Shown here: one piece after another, positions 1 through 6,335 of the stretch
Numbering within the stretch: the stretch's first letter is position 1
Layout: each line of letters starts with the position of its first letter
Source of the DNA: an uncultured Treponema sp.
GTDB lineage: Bacteria > Spirochaetota > Spirochaetia > Treponematales > Treponemataceae
Assembly: GCA_937894335.1 (NCBI GenBank)
Contig: CALCRU010000075.1
Span: 1 to 17,550 of the forward strand
DNA: 17,550 bases
Direction of reading: 5' to 3'
Translations under genes and position numbers: made by a program
Notes under the pieces: generated by a model
The model's input: the letters and a program-made list of their open reading frames with translations, nothing else
Told to the model about the DNA's origin: nothing
Databases searched by the model: none

Positions 1-289
1 GAACCTGCTGAATTTCATCCAGAACAATCAGCGTTTTTTGGGGCTTAATTTCCACTCCGCTTAGGGCAGAAAAAACTCGTATAAGGCGGTCTGTGTCAAA
101 ATCAGAAAAAGAATTTTTGACTTCGGGAGTGTCATCGCAGTTTATGTAAGCAAGGCTTTCGTATTCCCTTGTACCAAATTCCTTGAGCAGCCAGGTTTTT
201 CCGACCTGACGCGCCCCATTCAGAATAAGAGGTTTTCTATCTTTTCTGTCCTTCCATGCGAGCAAATCTTGATATGCGTTTCTTTCCAT
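1..289 (-). CDS. AAA ATPase, AAA_14/DUF4143 type (5' part only)
   Basis: Seen: an open frame begins at ATG 289 and runs off the left edge after 96 codons, so the C-terminal part is missing. It has a P-loop GARQVGKT (residues 25-32) and a Walker B LIVLDEIQ (about 87-94, D91/E92), preceded by a short helical N-terminus beginning MERNAYQDLLAW. This spacing and the GxRQVGKT form match the ATP-binding proteins that carry an AAA_14 domain followed by a C-terminal DUF4143 nuclease-like domain; the second domain lies outside the window, so its presence is inferred. Cellular role of this family is poorly defined. A weak Shine-Dalgarno (AAGGGA) lies 10 nt before the ATG. The gene sits downstream of, and in the same direction as, the DUF72 gene, separated by 95 bp occupied by a direct-repeat array that includes its promoter. 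Such genes are often lineage-specific and mobile. Confidence 0.85.
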   Translation of the reverse strand, partial: MERNAYQDLLAWKDRKDRKPLILNGARQVGKTWLLKEFGTREYESLAYINCDDTPEVKNSFSDFDTDRLIRVFSALSGVEIKPQKTLIVLDEIQQV

Positions 290-327
290 AAGTGTAATTT
301 CCCTTAATATCTCTTTATTTTACACTT
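290..327. repeat. Inverted repeat around the AAA ATPase transcription start
   Basis: AAGTGTAA at 290-297 is the exact inverse of TTACACTT at 320-327, the latter being part of the first direct repeat. The dyad touches the start codon of the ATPase gene on one side and its -10 box on the other, a position suited to an operator. An 8-bp match in AT-rich DNA is not strong alone; its link to the repeat array is what makes it notable. Confidence 0.5.
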
Positions 328-345
328 TTATGAGGGAACTTTCAA
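317..345 (-). promoter_or_regulatory. Predicted promoter of the AAA ATPase gene
   Basis: On the minus strand TTGAAA (345-340) is followed after 17 bp by TAAAAT (322-317). Transcription would start near 310, giving a 5' leader of about 20 nt containing the weak ribosome site. Nearly the whole promoter is made of repeat copy 1, so the repeat is itself promoter-shaped. Copy 2 shows the same layout (TTGTAA, 17 bp, TAAATT). Prediction by sequence only. Confidence 0.6.
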
Positions 346-408
346 TAAAAATTTACACTAAAATGAGCGAACTTACAACTAAATTTACACTTTTATGAGG
401 GAACTTTC
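319..408. repeat. Three 25-bp direct repeats, 32-33-bp period
   Basis: Copies lie at 319-343, 352-376 and 384-408. Each begins TTTACACT on the plus strand; copies 1 and 3 are identical over 25 bp (starting TTTACACTTTTATGAGGGAA) and copy 2 differs at six positions. Start-to-start distances are 33 and 32 bp, close to three helical turns, which would put the copies on one face of the DNA. Copy 3 covers the final codons and stop of the DUF72 gene (Ser-Leu-Ile-Lys-Val-stop); copy 1 overlays the ATPase promoter. The number of copies is too small and the spacing too short for a CRISPR array. Possible readings are iterated operator sites for autoregulation of the ATPase gene, or a dispersed repeat family. 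Confidence 0.85.
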
Positions 409-1284
409 CTCTGGCTTTACACATAATCCCATCATCTCCCCCAGCCGCCTGGCATTCTGTGCGCCACTGCCGTCGGGGTGGTTGTTAAAGAAGACCATCG
501 TCCGCTTACCAGAATCCACTCCACTTCGAATGATGGGCACAAATTCTATAAGCTCTTCGTCGCTGTAGTTGTAGCGGTAGCGGCCACTGCCGTTTTTGTC
601 GCTAGGATTTTGGACACTCGCCTTTGCATACCAGGCATTTTCGTTTCGTCCGTGTAGCCTAATATAGGCGGTCTTTCCCACTGTACAGTCTGCATTCACC
701 AGGGGATGTCTTGGCATACATCGCTCAGCTCCGTTTGCGTATTTGGAAATTATTGATGTTTGTGCCAAGTGCTGCATTGGCATGTCGCAAAAGACAAGAC
801 TTGCATTCCGCTCTTCCAGTCCTGCAAGAACTCTTTCCTGCAGCCAATTGCGGCATCTGAATTCAACTACGCAGGGAAGTCCATCAAATTCCTTTAGCAG
901 CTCTGCAAGGTAAAGTCGATTTTCCTTTGTGTAGGTAAAAGTTTCTGGAAACTGAAAAAGCAACGCACACAGGGCATCTTTTTCGTAAACGGGGAAAACT
1001 GCTTGCTTAAATTCTTTCGCATCATTTTTCCACGAACGGGAAACTTCATGGGTAAGGCTTCTGTTTGCCTTTATGCTAAAACTTAGTCGTCCTTCGCTTC
1101 TTTCGTAAAAAGAAAAAATTCTTTGGGCTGTAGGCATTCCGTAAAAAGAAAAATTAAGTTCTAGCGCATTGAACACTGTGGAATAAAAAATGAGAAAATC
1201 CTTTCGCTTTAAATCTGCCGGATAAAAAACTCCTCGCCATTCAGGATAATCGTAGCCGCTTGTTCCCAAAAGAAAATTTTCCAT
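385..1284 (-). CDS. DUF72 (YecE-like) TIM-barrel protein
   Basis: The 299-residue product has the hallmarks of the DUF72/YecE family: GTSGYDYPEW near the start (7-16), the FNALELNFSFYGMP stretch (38-51), IKANRSLTH (71-79), a strand VVEFRCRNW (139-147), AYIRLHGRN (206-214) and a C-terminal VFFNNHPDGSGAQNA (264-278). The family adopts a TIM-barrel fold; its biochemical role is not established. No signal peptide or membrane segment is visible, so it should be cytosolic. The ATG at 1284 has no Shine-Dalgarno and sits 6 nt after a TATACT box, so the mRNA may be leaderless. The last residues, ESSLIKV, come from repeat copy 3 rather than from family-conserved sequence: conserved similarity appears to end near NARRLGEMMGL (277-287). 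It diverges from the RluA-like gene across a 152-bp spacer. Confidence 0.9.
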   Translation of the reverse strand: MENFLLGTSGYDYPEWRGVFYPADLKRKDFLIFYSTVFNALELNFSFYGMPTAQRIFSFYERSEGRLSFSIKANRSLTHEVSRSWKNDAKEFKQAVFPVYEKDALCALLFQFPETFTYTKENRLYLAELLKEFDGLPCVVEFRCRNWLQERVLAGLEERNASLVFCDMPMQHLAQTSIISKYANGAERCMPRHPLVNADCTVGKTAYIRLHGRNENAWYAKASVQNPSDKNGSGRYRYNYSDEELIEFVPIIRSGVDSGKRTMVFFNNHPDGSGAQNARRLGEMMGLCVKPEESSLIKV

Positions 1285-1290
1285 GCAGTA

Positions 1291-1299
1291 AGTATATCA
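1291..1299 (-). promoter_or_regulatory. Extended -10 promoter of the DUF72 gene
   Basis: On the minus strand TGATATACT (1299-1291) is an extended -10 element ending 6 nt before the ATG at 1284. That spacing places the expected start of transcription on the A of the start codon. I see no good -35 at 16-18 bp upstream (CTGCTG), which is common where a TGn extension is present. Confidence 0.5.
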
Positions 1300-1401
1300 C
1301 AAATAAAATCATTCAGCAGTCACATCTTCCAATTACTAAAAAGAACACACATAATAAAAGCAGGATGTTCTATCTTCAACAGTTTTCCGCTACTTCTTTC
1401 C

Positions 1402-1430
1402 TTGAAATCAAAGGGTGATTTTGCTATACT
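1402..1430 (+). promoter_or_regulatory. Promoter of the RluA-like/OMP operon, leaderless geometry
   Basis: TTGAAA (1402-1407), a 17-bp spacer and TATACT (1425-1430) with a TGC extension form a strong predicted promoter. Only six bases (GATTTT) separate the -10 box from the ATG at 1437, so transcription should begin on the start codon itself. No ribosome binding site exists between the promoter and the ATG. Confidence 0.75.
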
Positions 1431-1436
1431 GATTTT

Positions 1437-2183
1437 ATGAAACCCTGCGCCGACTACACAGTGCTTTTTGCAGATGACTCTTTGGTTGCCCTTAACAAGA
1501 GGAACGGCATTCTTATTGCCTCAGACCGATACGACCCTGACGCCCCTCGACTTGACACTGCCGCTCAGGAAGAATTTGGAAGGCTGTATGCAGTTCATCG
1601 GCTAGACAAGGACACAAGCGGAGTTGTAGTTTACGCTCGCACTGAAGAAGCTCACCGAGACCTGTGCATGCAGTTTGAAAAGCGCAAGGTTTCAAAGACT
1701 TATCATTGTCTTGTTCACGGTCATCCCACATGGCAGACTTTGCATGTTGATTTAAAACTTCTTCCCGACGGAGATGCCCGTCACCGAACTGTCGTAAACA
1801 AGAGGGCAGGAAAAATTTCCATAACAGACTTTACCAATCTAGGAAGTGCTGGTCCCTTTACATGGATAAAAGCCCAACCTCTTACGGGACGCACCCATCA
1901 GATAAGGGCTCACCTTCAGGCAAATGGTTTTTCCATTGTCTGCGATCCGCTCTATTCAGGAAACCAGAAACCTGTAAAGCTGAGCGACTTTAAACGAAGG
2001 TACAACGGCGACACTCTTGAAGAACGACCCCTTCTTTCTAGACTTGCACTCCATGCCTACTCCATTACACTGACTCATCCGGTAACAAAAGAATCGCTTA
2101 CTTTTACGGCCCCATATCCCCGTGACATGGAAGCCGTCAGAAAGCAGCTTGCAAAAATTTATTCCGTAGACCCGCTTGCATGA
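1437..2183 (+). CDS. RluA-family RNA pseudouridine synthase
   Basis: The 248-residue protein converts uridine to pseudouridine in structured RNA; which rRNA or tRNA position it acts on cannot be told from sequence. It carries the family signature HRLDKDTSG (54-62) with the catalytic Asp57, the upstream NKRNGILI stretch (20-27) corresponding to the NKPxGL motif, SKTYHCLVHG (86-95), and the RNA-binding LTGRTHQIRAHL (149-160). There is no N-terminal S4 domain, so it belongs to the short RluA/TruC-like forms. The start is fixed by the promoter, which lies 6 nt upstream and leaves no room for an earlier start or a leader. The stop codon overlaps the start of the next gene (ATGA), so the downstream protein is probably translated by coupling. 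Confidence 0.93.
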   Translation: MKPCADYTVLFADDSLVALNKRNGILIASDRYDPDAPRLDTAAQEEFGRLYAVHRLDKDTSGVVVYARTEEAHRDLCMQFEKRKVSKTYHCLVHGHPTWQTLHVDLKLLPDGDARHRTVVNKRAGKISITDFTNLGSAGPFTWIKAQPLTGRTHQIRAHLQANGFSIVCDPLYSGNQKPVKLSDFKRRYNGDTLEERPLLSRLALHAYSITLTHPVTKESLTFTAPYPRDMEAVRKQLAKIYSVDPLA

Positions 2184-3139
2184 ACCAACGACGACTCGCT
2201 CTCATTCTTTCCTGTATAGTTTCGCTTACCGCAACCGCCCATCCGCAGAATTTTTCCTTAAGCATAATGCCTGTCTTTTCTGTTCATCTTGGACACATGG
2301 GCGAACACCTTTACACAAAATCATCAGCCGTAGAAAATCCTCAGACAAGTTATCTTCAGTGGGAAGTGTTGCCACTCTGCACTGCTGGACTTGATGCAAA
2401 CATAAATCTTTTTGGTGCAGAACTGGGAGTAAGGTTTTCCCTTGGTTTTCCAAAGTCTAACATTGGTTCCATGTACGACAGCGACTGGTTTTCAAACACT
2501 TTTACAAAACAGAGCTTTTCAGTTAGCAAGGAAATTTTAACCGAAGCCTACCACACCGATGCTACACTGGGGTATTCATTTGCTCTTCCTAAGGGAGCAA
2601 GCATAAAGCCCTTTGCAGGATTTTCATACCACTTCATAAACATAAGTGCTCCAGCCGGGGGAAGTGGTACACAGGATCCCAACAGGACCGACTCGAATGT
2701 TATCGCCTACGACTCTCCCGAAGCAGAATCTTTTACCACTGCACAGATTGACTACTGGCGAGAAAGTATTTTTGTCTGGATAGGAGGAAGCCTATGCACA
2801 AAACTTACGCCAACTCTAAAACTTTCACTTACACTTGCTCTGTCTCCTTTTTCTTCCGTGCTTTCTTCGGACCATCACTACAACAATGGTGGCAATTATT
2901 TTAACGACAAACCCTTCGGATTTTTTTGCGCCGCCTATTCTGATGTAAGGGCAAGACTTATTTTAAACGAACACATCGGACTGGAACTTGGCATAAAAGT
3001 AACTGTACTTTCAACTGTCTACGGAAAAACTTACACTGCAAAAACAGCAGGCTACCTTGGCAAGGAAGAATCAAATTCTTACGCGGGTGCCTCTCAACAC
3101 GATGCGTCAGTTTCTTTTGGAGTTGCATTTACTTTTTAA
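2180..3139 (+). CDS. Secreted protein, probable outer-membrane beta-barrel
   Basis: I do not recognise a named family. The 319-residue product begins with a Sec signal peptide: NQRR, a hydrophobic core LALILSCIVSL and an ATA cleavage motif (18-20), so the mature chain would start near His21. Cys12 lies inside the hydrophobic core and is unlikely to be a lipobox. The mature part alternates polar and hydrophobic residues in many short segments (for example LGLELGIKVTVLST-like stretches near 268-285 and LKLSLTLALSPF near 212-223), is rich in Gly, Ser, Tyr and Phe, and ends in SVSFGVAFTF with a terminal Phe, the usual ending of barrels inserted by BamA. It lacks long hydrophobic helices apart from the signal. 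It starts inside the stop codon of the RluA-like gene (4-bp overlap), so both are one transcript. Its partner or substrate is unknown. Confidence 0.75.
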   Translation: MNQRRLALILSCIVSLTATAHPQNFSLSIMPVFSVHLGHMGEHLYTKSSAVENPQTSYLQWEVLPLCTAGLDANINLFGAELGVRFSLGFPKSNIGSMYDSDWFSNTFTKQSFSVSKEILTEAYHTDATLGYSFALPKGASIKPFAGFSYHFINISAPAGGSGTQDPNRTDSNVIAYDSPEAESFTTAQIDYWRESIFVWIGGSLCTKLTPTLKLSLTLALSPFSSVLSSDHHYNNGGNYFNDKPFGFFCAAYSDVRARLILNEHIGLELGIKVTVLSTVYGKTYTAKTAGYLGKEESNSYAGASQHDASVSFGVAFTF

Positions 3140-3140
3140 G

Positions 3141-3168
3141 TTACAAAATTTAAAAACCGTGCTATACT
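3141..3168 (+). promoter_or_regulatory. Promoter of the cytidylate kinase-like gene
   Basis: TTACAA (3141-3146), 16-bp spacer, TATACT (3163-3168) with a TGC extension. Expected transcription start is about 3174-3175, that is, downstream of the ATG at 3171 but upstream of the ATG at 3186. This decides the start of the gene. Confidence 0.6.
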
Positions 3169-3185
3169 AAATGAACGAGGTTAGC

Positions 3186-3830
3186 ATGAAAAAGATAATT
3201 ACAATTAGCCGTGAATTCTGTAGCGGAGGACGAACAATAGGAACTCTTGTTGCAAAGGAACTGGGCTACGATTTTTATGACAAGGAAATAATTGACTTAA
3301 CTGCGGAACAGTCTGGGCTTTCTAAAGAATTTATTTCTAAAAACGAACAGACACTTTCTTCTGGCTGGCTTTACAGTCTTCTTCTTGGCTCGTCATATTC
3401 CACTCCCACTTCGCTTTCTGCACCCACTGCTTCAAACCACGGAATGCTTCCTCTTGCAGACCAGGTGTTTAATGCGCAAAGAAAAGTTATTATTGACCTT
3501 GCAAAGAAGGGTCCTTGCGTCATTGTGGGAAGATGTGCCGACTACATTCTTAAGCATTCGGGCGAAGTTGATCAGCATGATGTTCTAAATGTGTTTGTCT
3601 TTGCACCGCTTGAAGACAAAGTAAAAAGGGCTATCGAAGAAAACAAGCTTAATCCTGCAACGGCAGAAAAAGAAGTAAAGCAGATTGACAAGCGCAGGTC
3701 AAACCACTACAACACTTTTACCGAGCGCACATGGGGCAACCGTAGCCACTACGACATACTCATAAACAGTTCTCTGCTTGGTCTTGAAAAAAGTGCAGAA
3801 ATGATTGCTCTAATTGCAAAGCGTACATAG
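3186..3830 (+). CDS. Cytidylate kinase-like family protein
   Basis: The 214-residue protein begins MKKIITISREFCSGGRTIG, the atypical P-loop of the cytidylate kinase-like family (SREFCSGG at 8-15), followed by LAKELGYDFYDKEIIDLTAEQSGLSKEFI-like sequence typical of the nucleoside-monophosphate-binding part. Further motifs are CVIVGRCADYIL in the middle and RTWGNRSHYDILINSSLLGLE near the C-terminus (about 181-201). These proteins resemble CMP kinase but their true substrate is often unknown, so no cmk symbol is given. An in-frame ATG exists 15 bp earlier (3171), but the predicted -10 box ends at 3168, which would put that ATG before the transcription start; the ATG at 3186 has GAGG five bases upstream and is preferred. 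It stands as its own unit after the barrel gene and meets the minus-strand CNNM gene tail to tail. Confidence 0.88.
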   Translation: MKKIITISREFCSGGRTIGTLVAKELGYDFYDKEIIDLTAEQSGLSKEFISKNEQTLSSGWLYSLLLGSSYSTPTSLSAPTASNHGMLPLADQVFNAQRKVIIDLAKKGPCVIVGRCADYILKHSGEVDQHDVLNVFVFAPLEDKVKRAIEENKLNPATAEKEVKQIDKRRSNHYNTFTERTWGNRSHYDILINSSLLGLEKSAEMIALIAKRT

Positions 3831-3851
3831 GCTGTAACTGGCTACAGTTTT
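3831..3851 (+). terminator. Weak terminator-like hairpin between convergent genes
   Basis: CTGTA (3832-3836) and TACAG (3843-3847) can pair around a 6-nt loop, followed by TTTTATCTTTAT. The stem overlaps the stop codon of the opposing gene at 3842-3844. The stem is short and the T tract broken, so termination is uncertain. Confidence 0.35.
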
Positions 3852-5140
3852 ATCTTTATCATTTGAATGCGACGGGAAGACTGTTCCTCTACGACAAAAA
3901 CTGCATTTGCCTTTTTATAGCGGTAAACAGAACCTACAGAAGGAAGTTCTCCAAACTGTTCCAAAAGCCAGCCGCCCAAAGTTTCGGAATCTTCACTTAG
4001 CAGCTCAAGGTTGAACACATCGTTTACATCGTCAAGATGCATGTCACCGGGAACCAGGAACTCCTTTGCATTAAGAATTTTTATGCGTTCTTCGGGAGAA
4101 ATGTCGTTGTTACCGTACCTGTTTGTCATGCGTCCGAACACGGCATACAAAATGTCATCCATGGTAACAATGCCAGAAATGTCTCCGTATTCGTTTACCG
4201 TTACCGCAAAAACTTCTTCCTCTTTTTTAAACTGCTGCAAAAGGTCAAAAGTTCCAAGTACATCGGGAACAAACAAAGGTGGCTTCATGCAGATTCGTAC
4301 AAAATCCTTACTTGCAGTAACTGCCTGAGACGCAAACAAAAGAGATTTGTAATGCAGCACGCCTACAATAACATCTTCTTCTTCGTCATAAACGGCAAGA
4401 CGGGTATGCCCCGACATGGTAAATTTCTTAACTGCTGATTCAAAAGAGTCATCCACATCAACATAAGCCATTAGCGAACGGGGACACATTATGTCATACA
4501 CATGCAAATCTGAAAATTCAAAAATGCGGTCAAGCATTATCTTTTCAGATTCTTCCAAAGTGCCTTCGCTCTTACCAATGTCTATTAGGGTTTTTAATTC
4601 TTCCTCGGTAACAAGAGGGGTTTTTGTTTTCCAGACTTTTTCTTCCATGCGTCCCACAATATGAGCAAAGCCCTCAAAGAAAGAATTTATGGGCTTAAAG
4701 ATTTTCTGCAGGATAATTATGGGCATTGAAAACTTCTGCGCCACTTCTACAGGTTTTATTGCTGCAACAGTCTTTGGAATTATTTCGCTAAACATAATCG
4801 TAAGAACTGCAACCACGGCTGTACTGTATGTAATGTAGGACGAGCCCAACACATTTGCTGTATAGGCTGTGGCAAGTGAAGAAATAAGTGTAGTTACAAA
4901 ATTTGTTCCCACAAGAACTGTTGCGATAAGGCTTTCAAGATGTTCCCTAAGGTATGCAATTTTTTCTGCATTAAAAACATGTTCCTTTACTAGCTGGCGG
5001 ATTTTTATTTTTGAAAGAGATGTAAATGCAGTTTCTGATGAAGCAAAAAATGCACCGCAAAAGAGAAGAATAAGAATTGCTACAGGCGTAAGGATTAGAC
5101 TAAGACTCACGAACTTCCACCCTTGCAACACGATTTTCAT
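3842..5140 (-). CDS. CNNM/CBS-domain membrane protein (TlyC/CorC-like), downstream copy
   Basis: The 432-residue product has the full architecture of the CNNM-CBS-CorC family: an N-terminal membrane domain (about 15-165) with ASSETAFTSL (33-42) and SEIIPKT (118-124), two CBS motifs (about 214-268 and 284-338) that bind adenosine nucleotides in relatives, and a C-terminal CorC/HlyC domain (about 357-432, with ETLGGWLLEQFGELP). Members are linked to Mg2+/Co2+ efflux; hemolysin naming is historical. Only the outermost ATG (5140) is used for the coordinates. It has no ribosome site and overlaps the preceding CNNM gene by 41 bp. The GTG at 5110 is at least as likely: it follows AGGGTGG by a short spacer, gives an 11-bp overlap, and puts the first membrane segment at the N-terminus as in relatives (422 residues). 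It is the last gene of the purL operon. Confidence 0.92.
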   Translation of the reverse strand: MKIVLQGWKFVSLSLILTPVAILILLFCGAFFASSETAFTSLSKIKIRQLVKEHVFNAEKIAYLREHLESLIATVLVGTNFVTTLISSLATAYTANVLGSSYITYSTAVVAVLTIMFSEIIPKTVAAIKPVEVAQKFSMPIIILQKIFKPINSFFEGFAHIVGRMEEKVWKTKTPLVTEEELKTLIDIGKSEGTLEESEKIMLDRIFEFSDLHVYDIMCPRSLMAYVDVDDSFESAVKKFTMSGHTRLAVYDEEEDVIVGVLHYKSLLFASQAVTASKDFVRICMKPPLFVPDVLGTFDLLQQFKKEEEVFAVTVNEYGDISGIVTMDDILYAVFGRMTNRYGNNDISPEERIKILNAKEFLVPGDMHLDDVNDVFNLELLSEDSETLGGWLLEQFGELPSVGSVYRYKKANAVFVVEEQSSRRIQMIKIKL

Positions 5141-6335
5141 CCATTTGTGTTACTGCAAAAATATATCCGTTAGAGGCGACTGCTTCTCCAACCACAGGAA
5201 TATGACCAAGAAGTTCACACACATAACCGCCCAAAGTCTCGCAATAGTCTGACTGTAGATGCAGACCGTAACGCTCGTTAATATCGGTAAGGCGTGTAAG
5301 TCCTGAATAGGAATTTTCTGCCTCTTCTGCATTTGCATGTTCTCTTGCACCGGGCCGCTTGTCGGAAGAAGAACCAAAAATTTCTCGGGCAATGTGTTCT
5401 CTGGTAAGGAGTCCTTCTGTGCCTGAGTATTCGTCAATAACCACAGCCATGCTCTGATGATTTTGCTTGAGCACTGTCTGCACATCTGACATTTTTTTTG
5501 AACTTAGCACAAACAGAGGCGGCTTCATTACCTTTGCAAGAGAAAATTCTTCTTCACGATTTTTATACACCAGTAAATCGCGCACATATACAATGCCAGT
5601 AATGTCGTCTATGTCTTTTCTGTAAACAGGAAAGCGTGACATACGGAATCTTTGTGCATGTTCAATAATATCCTTGTAGCGGAAAGTTTCGGGAATGGCA
5701 ACAATCTGCTTACGAGGAATCATTACATGCCTTGCTTCCAAATCAGTAAAAAGAAAAACCCGACGCATCATATTCTTTTCGCCAATTTCAAGCACGCCTG
5801 ATTCAGCACCTACATCAATGAATGTCTTTATTTCTTCTTCGGTAAAGGACACTGATTTTTTCTTCGTATTGATTCCAAAGATGCGCAGTACCAGACGGGA
5901 AAATCCAGTAAGTAAAAAAACTATGGGCGACAGCACAACTTCAAGCACGCTAATCAGTCCGCTGAATGCAAATGCAATTGGTTCAGGGTGATGGGTTGCT
6001 ATTGTCTTTGGAGAAATTTCACCAAAGATGAGCAGAAGAAGTGTTGCTACAAAAGTGGCCACGCCTACACCAGCGTTACCAAAAATCTGGAGTGCAACAT
6101 AAGTAAGCAGAGAAGAAATTGCAATGTTTACAATGTTGTTTGCAACAAGAAGGGTATTTAAAAGCCGTTCTCTGTCGTTTAAGAGCAGCCACACCCGCAT
6201 GGCCTTTTTGTTTTTCTGATTGCGCAAAAAGCGAACACGCAGTTTGTTAAGCGAAAGAAAGGCGCTCTCTGTCGCCGAAAAAATCAGCGACAGGATAATG
6301 AGCACAAATGCTATAGCGAGCGGCACAAAAAGCAT
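5100..6335 (-). CDS. CNNM/CBS-domain membrane protein (TlyC/CorC-like), upstream copy
   Basis: The 411-residue paralogue of the next gene down. It shows an N-terminal hydrophobic helix (3-20) ending in SATESAFLSL (20-29), further membrane segments near 62-82, 90-105 and 120-145, the conserved GEISPKTIA (105-113), an acidic FTEEEIKTFIDVG linker (164-176), a CBS pair (about 203-255 and 270-321, with MIPRKQIVAI and VIDEYSGTEGLLTREHI) and a CorC/HlyC-like C-terminus with ETLGGYVCELLGHIP (366-380). Expected to sit in the inner membrane and to act in divalent cation transport. Its ATG directly follows the TAA of the lipoprotein gene with no spacer (TAAATG) and lacks a clear ribosome site, so reinitiation by the same ribosomes is likely. 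A low-complexity acidic/Ala insert (about 322-343) separates the CBS and CorC parts, unlike its paralogue. Confidence 0.93.
   Translation of the reverse strand: MLFVPLAIAFVLIILSLIFSATESAFLSLNKLRVRFLRNQKNKKAMRVWLLLNDRERLLNTLLVANNIVNIAISSLLTYVALQIFGNAGVGVATFVATLLLLIFGEISPKTIATHHPEPIAFAFSGLISVLEVVLSPIVFLLTGFSRLVLRIFGINTKKKSVSFTEEEIKTFIDVGAESGVLEIGEKNMMRRVFLFTDLEARHVMIPRKQIVAIPETFRYKDIIEHAQRFRMSRFPVYRKDIDDITGIVYVRDLLVYKNREEEFSLAKVMKPPLFVLSSKKMSDVQTVLKQNHQSMAVVIDEYSGTEGLLTREHIAREIFGSSSDKRPGAREHANAEEAENSYSGLTRLTDINERYGLHLQSDYCETLGGYVCELLGHIPVVGEAVASNGYIFAVTQMDENRVARVEVRES

Noticed and set aside
330..398. Plus-strand 22-codon frame running across the three direct repeats (MRELSIKI...)
   Set aside because: It has no ribosome site, follows the repeat sequence itself and runs opposite to the flanking genes. 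Start and stop both come from the repeat unit, so it is probably a by-product.
319..408. CRISPR array
   Set aside because: Only three repeats, with 7-8-bp spacers and no cas genes; one copy is inside a coding sequence.
2180..2251. Lipoprotein signal in the barrel-like protein (Cys12 after ILS)
   Set aside because: Cys12 lies too early, inside the hydrophobic core, and a clear ATA signal peptidase I site follows at 18-20.
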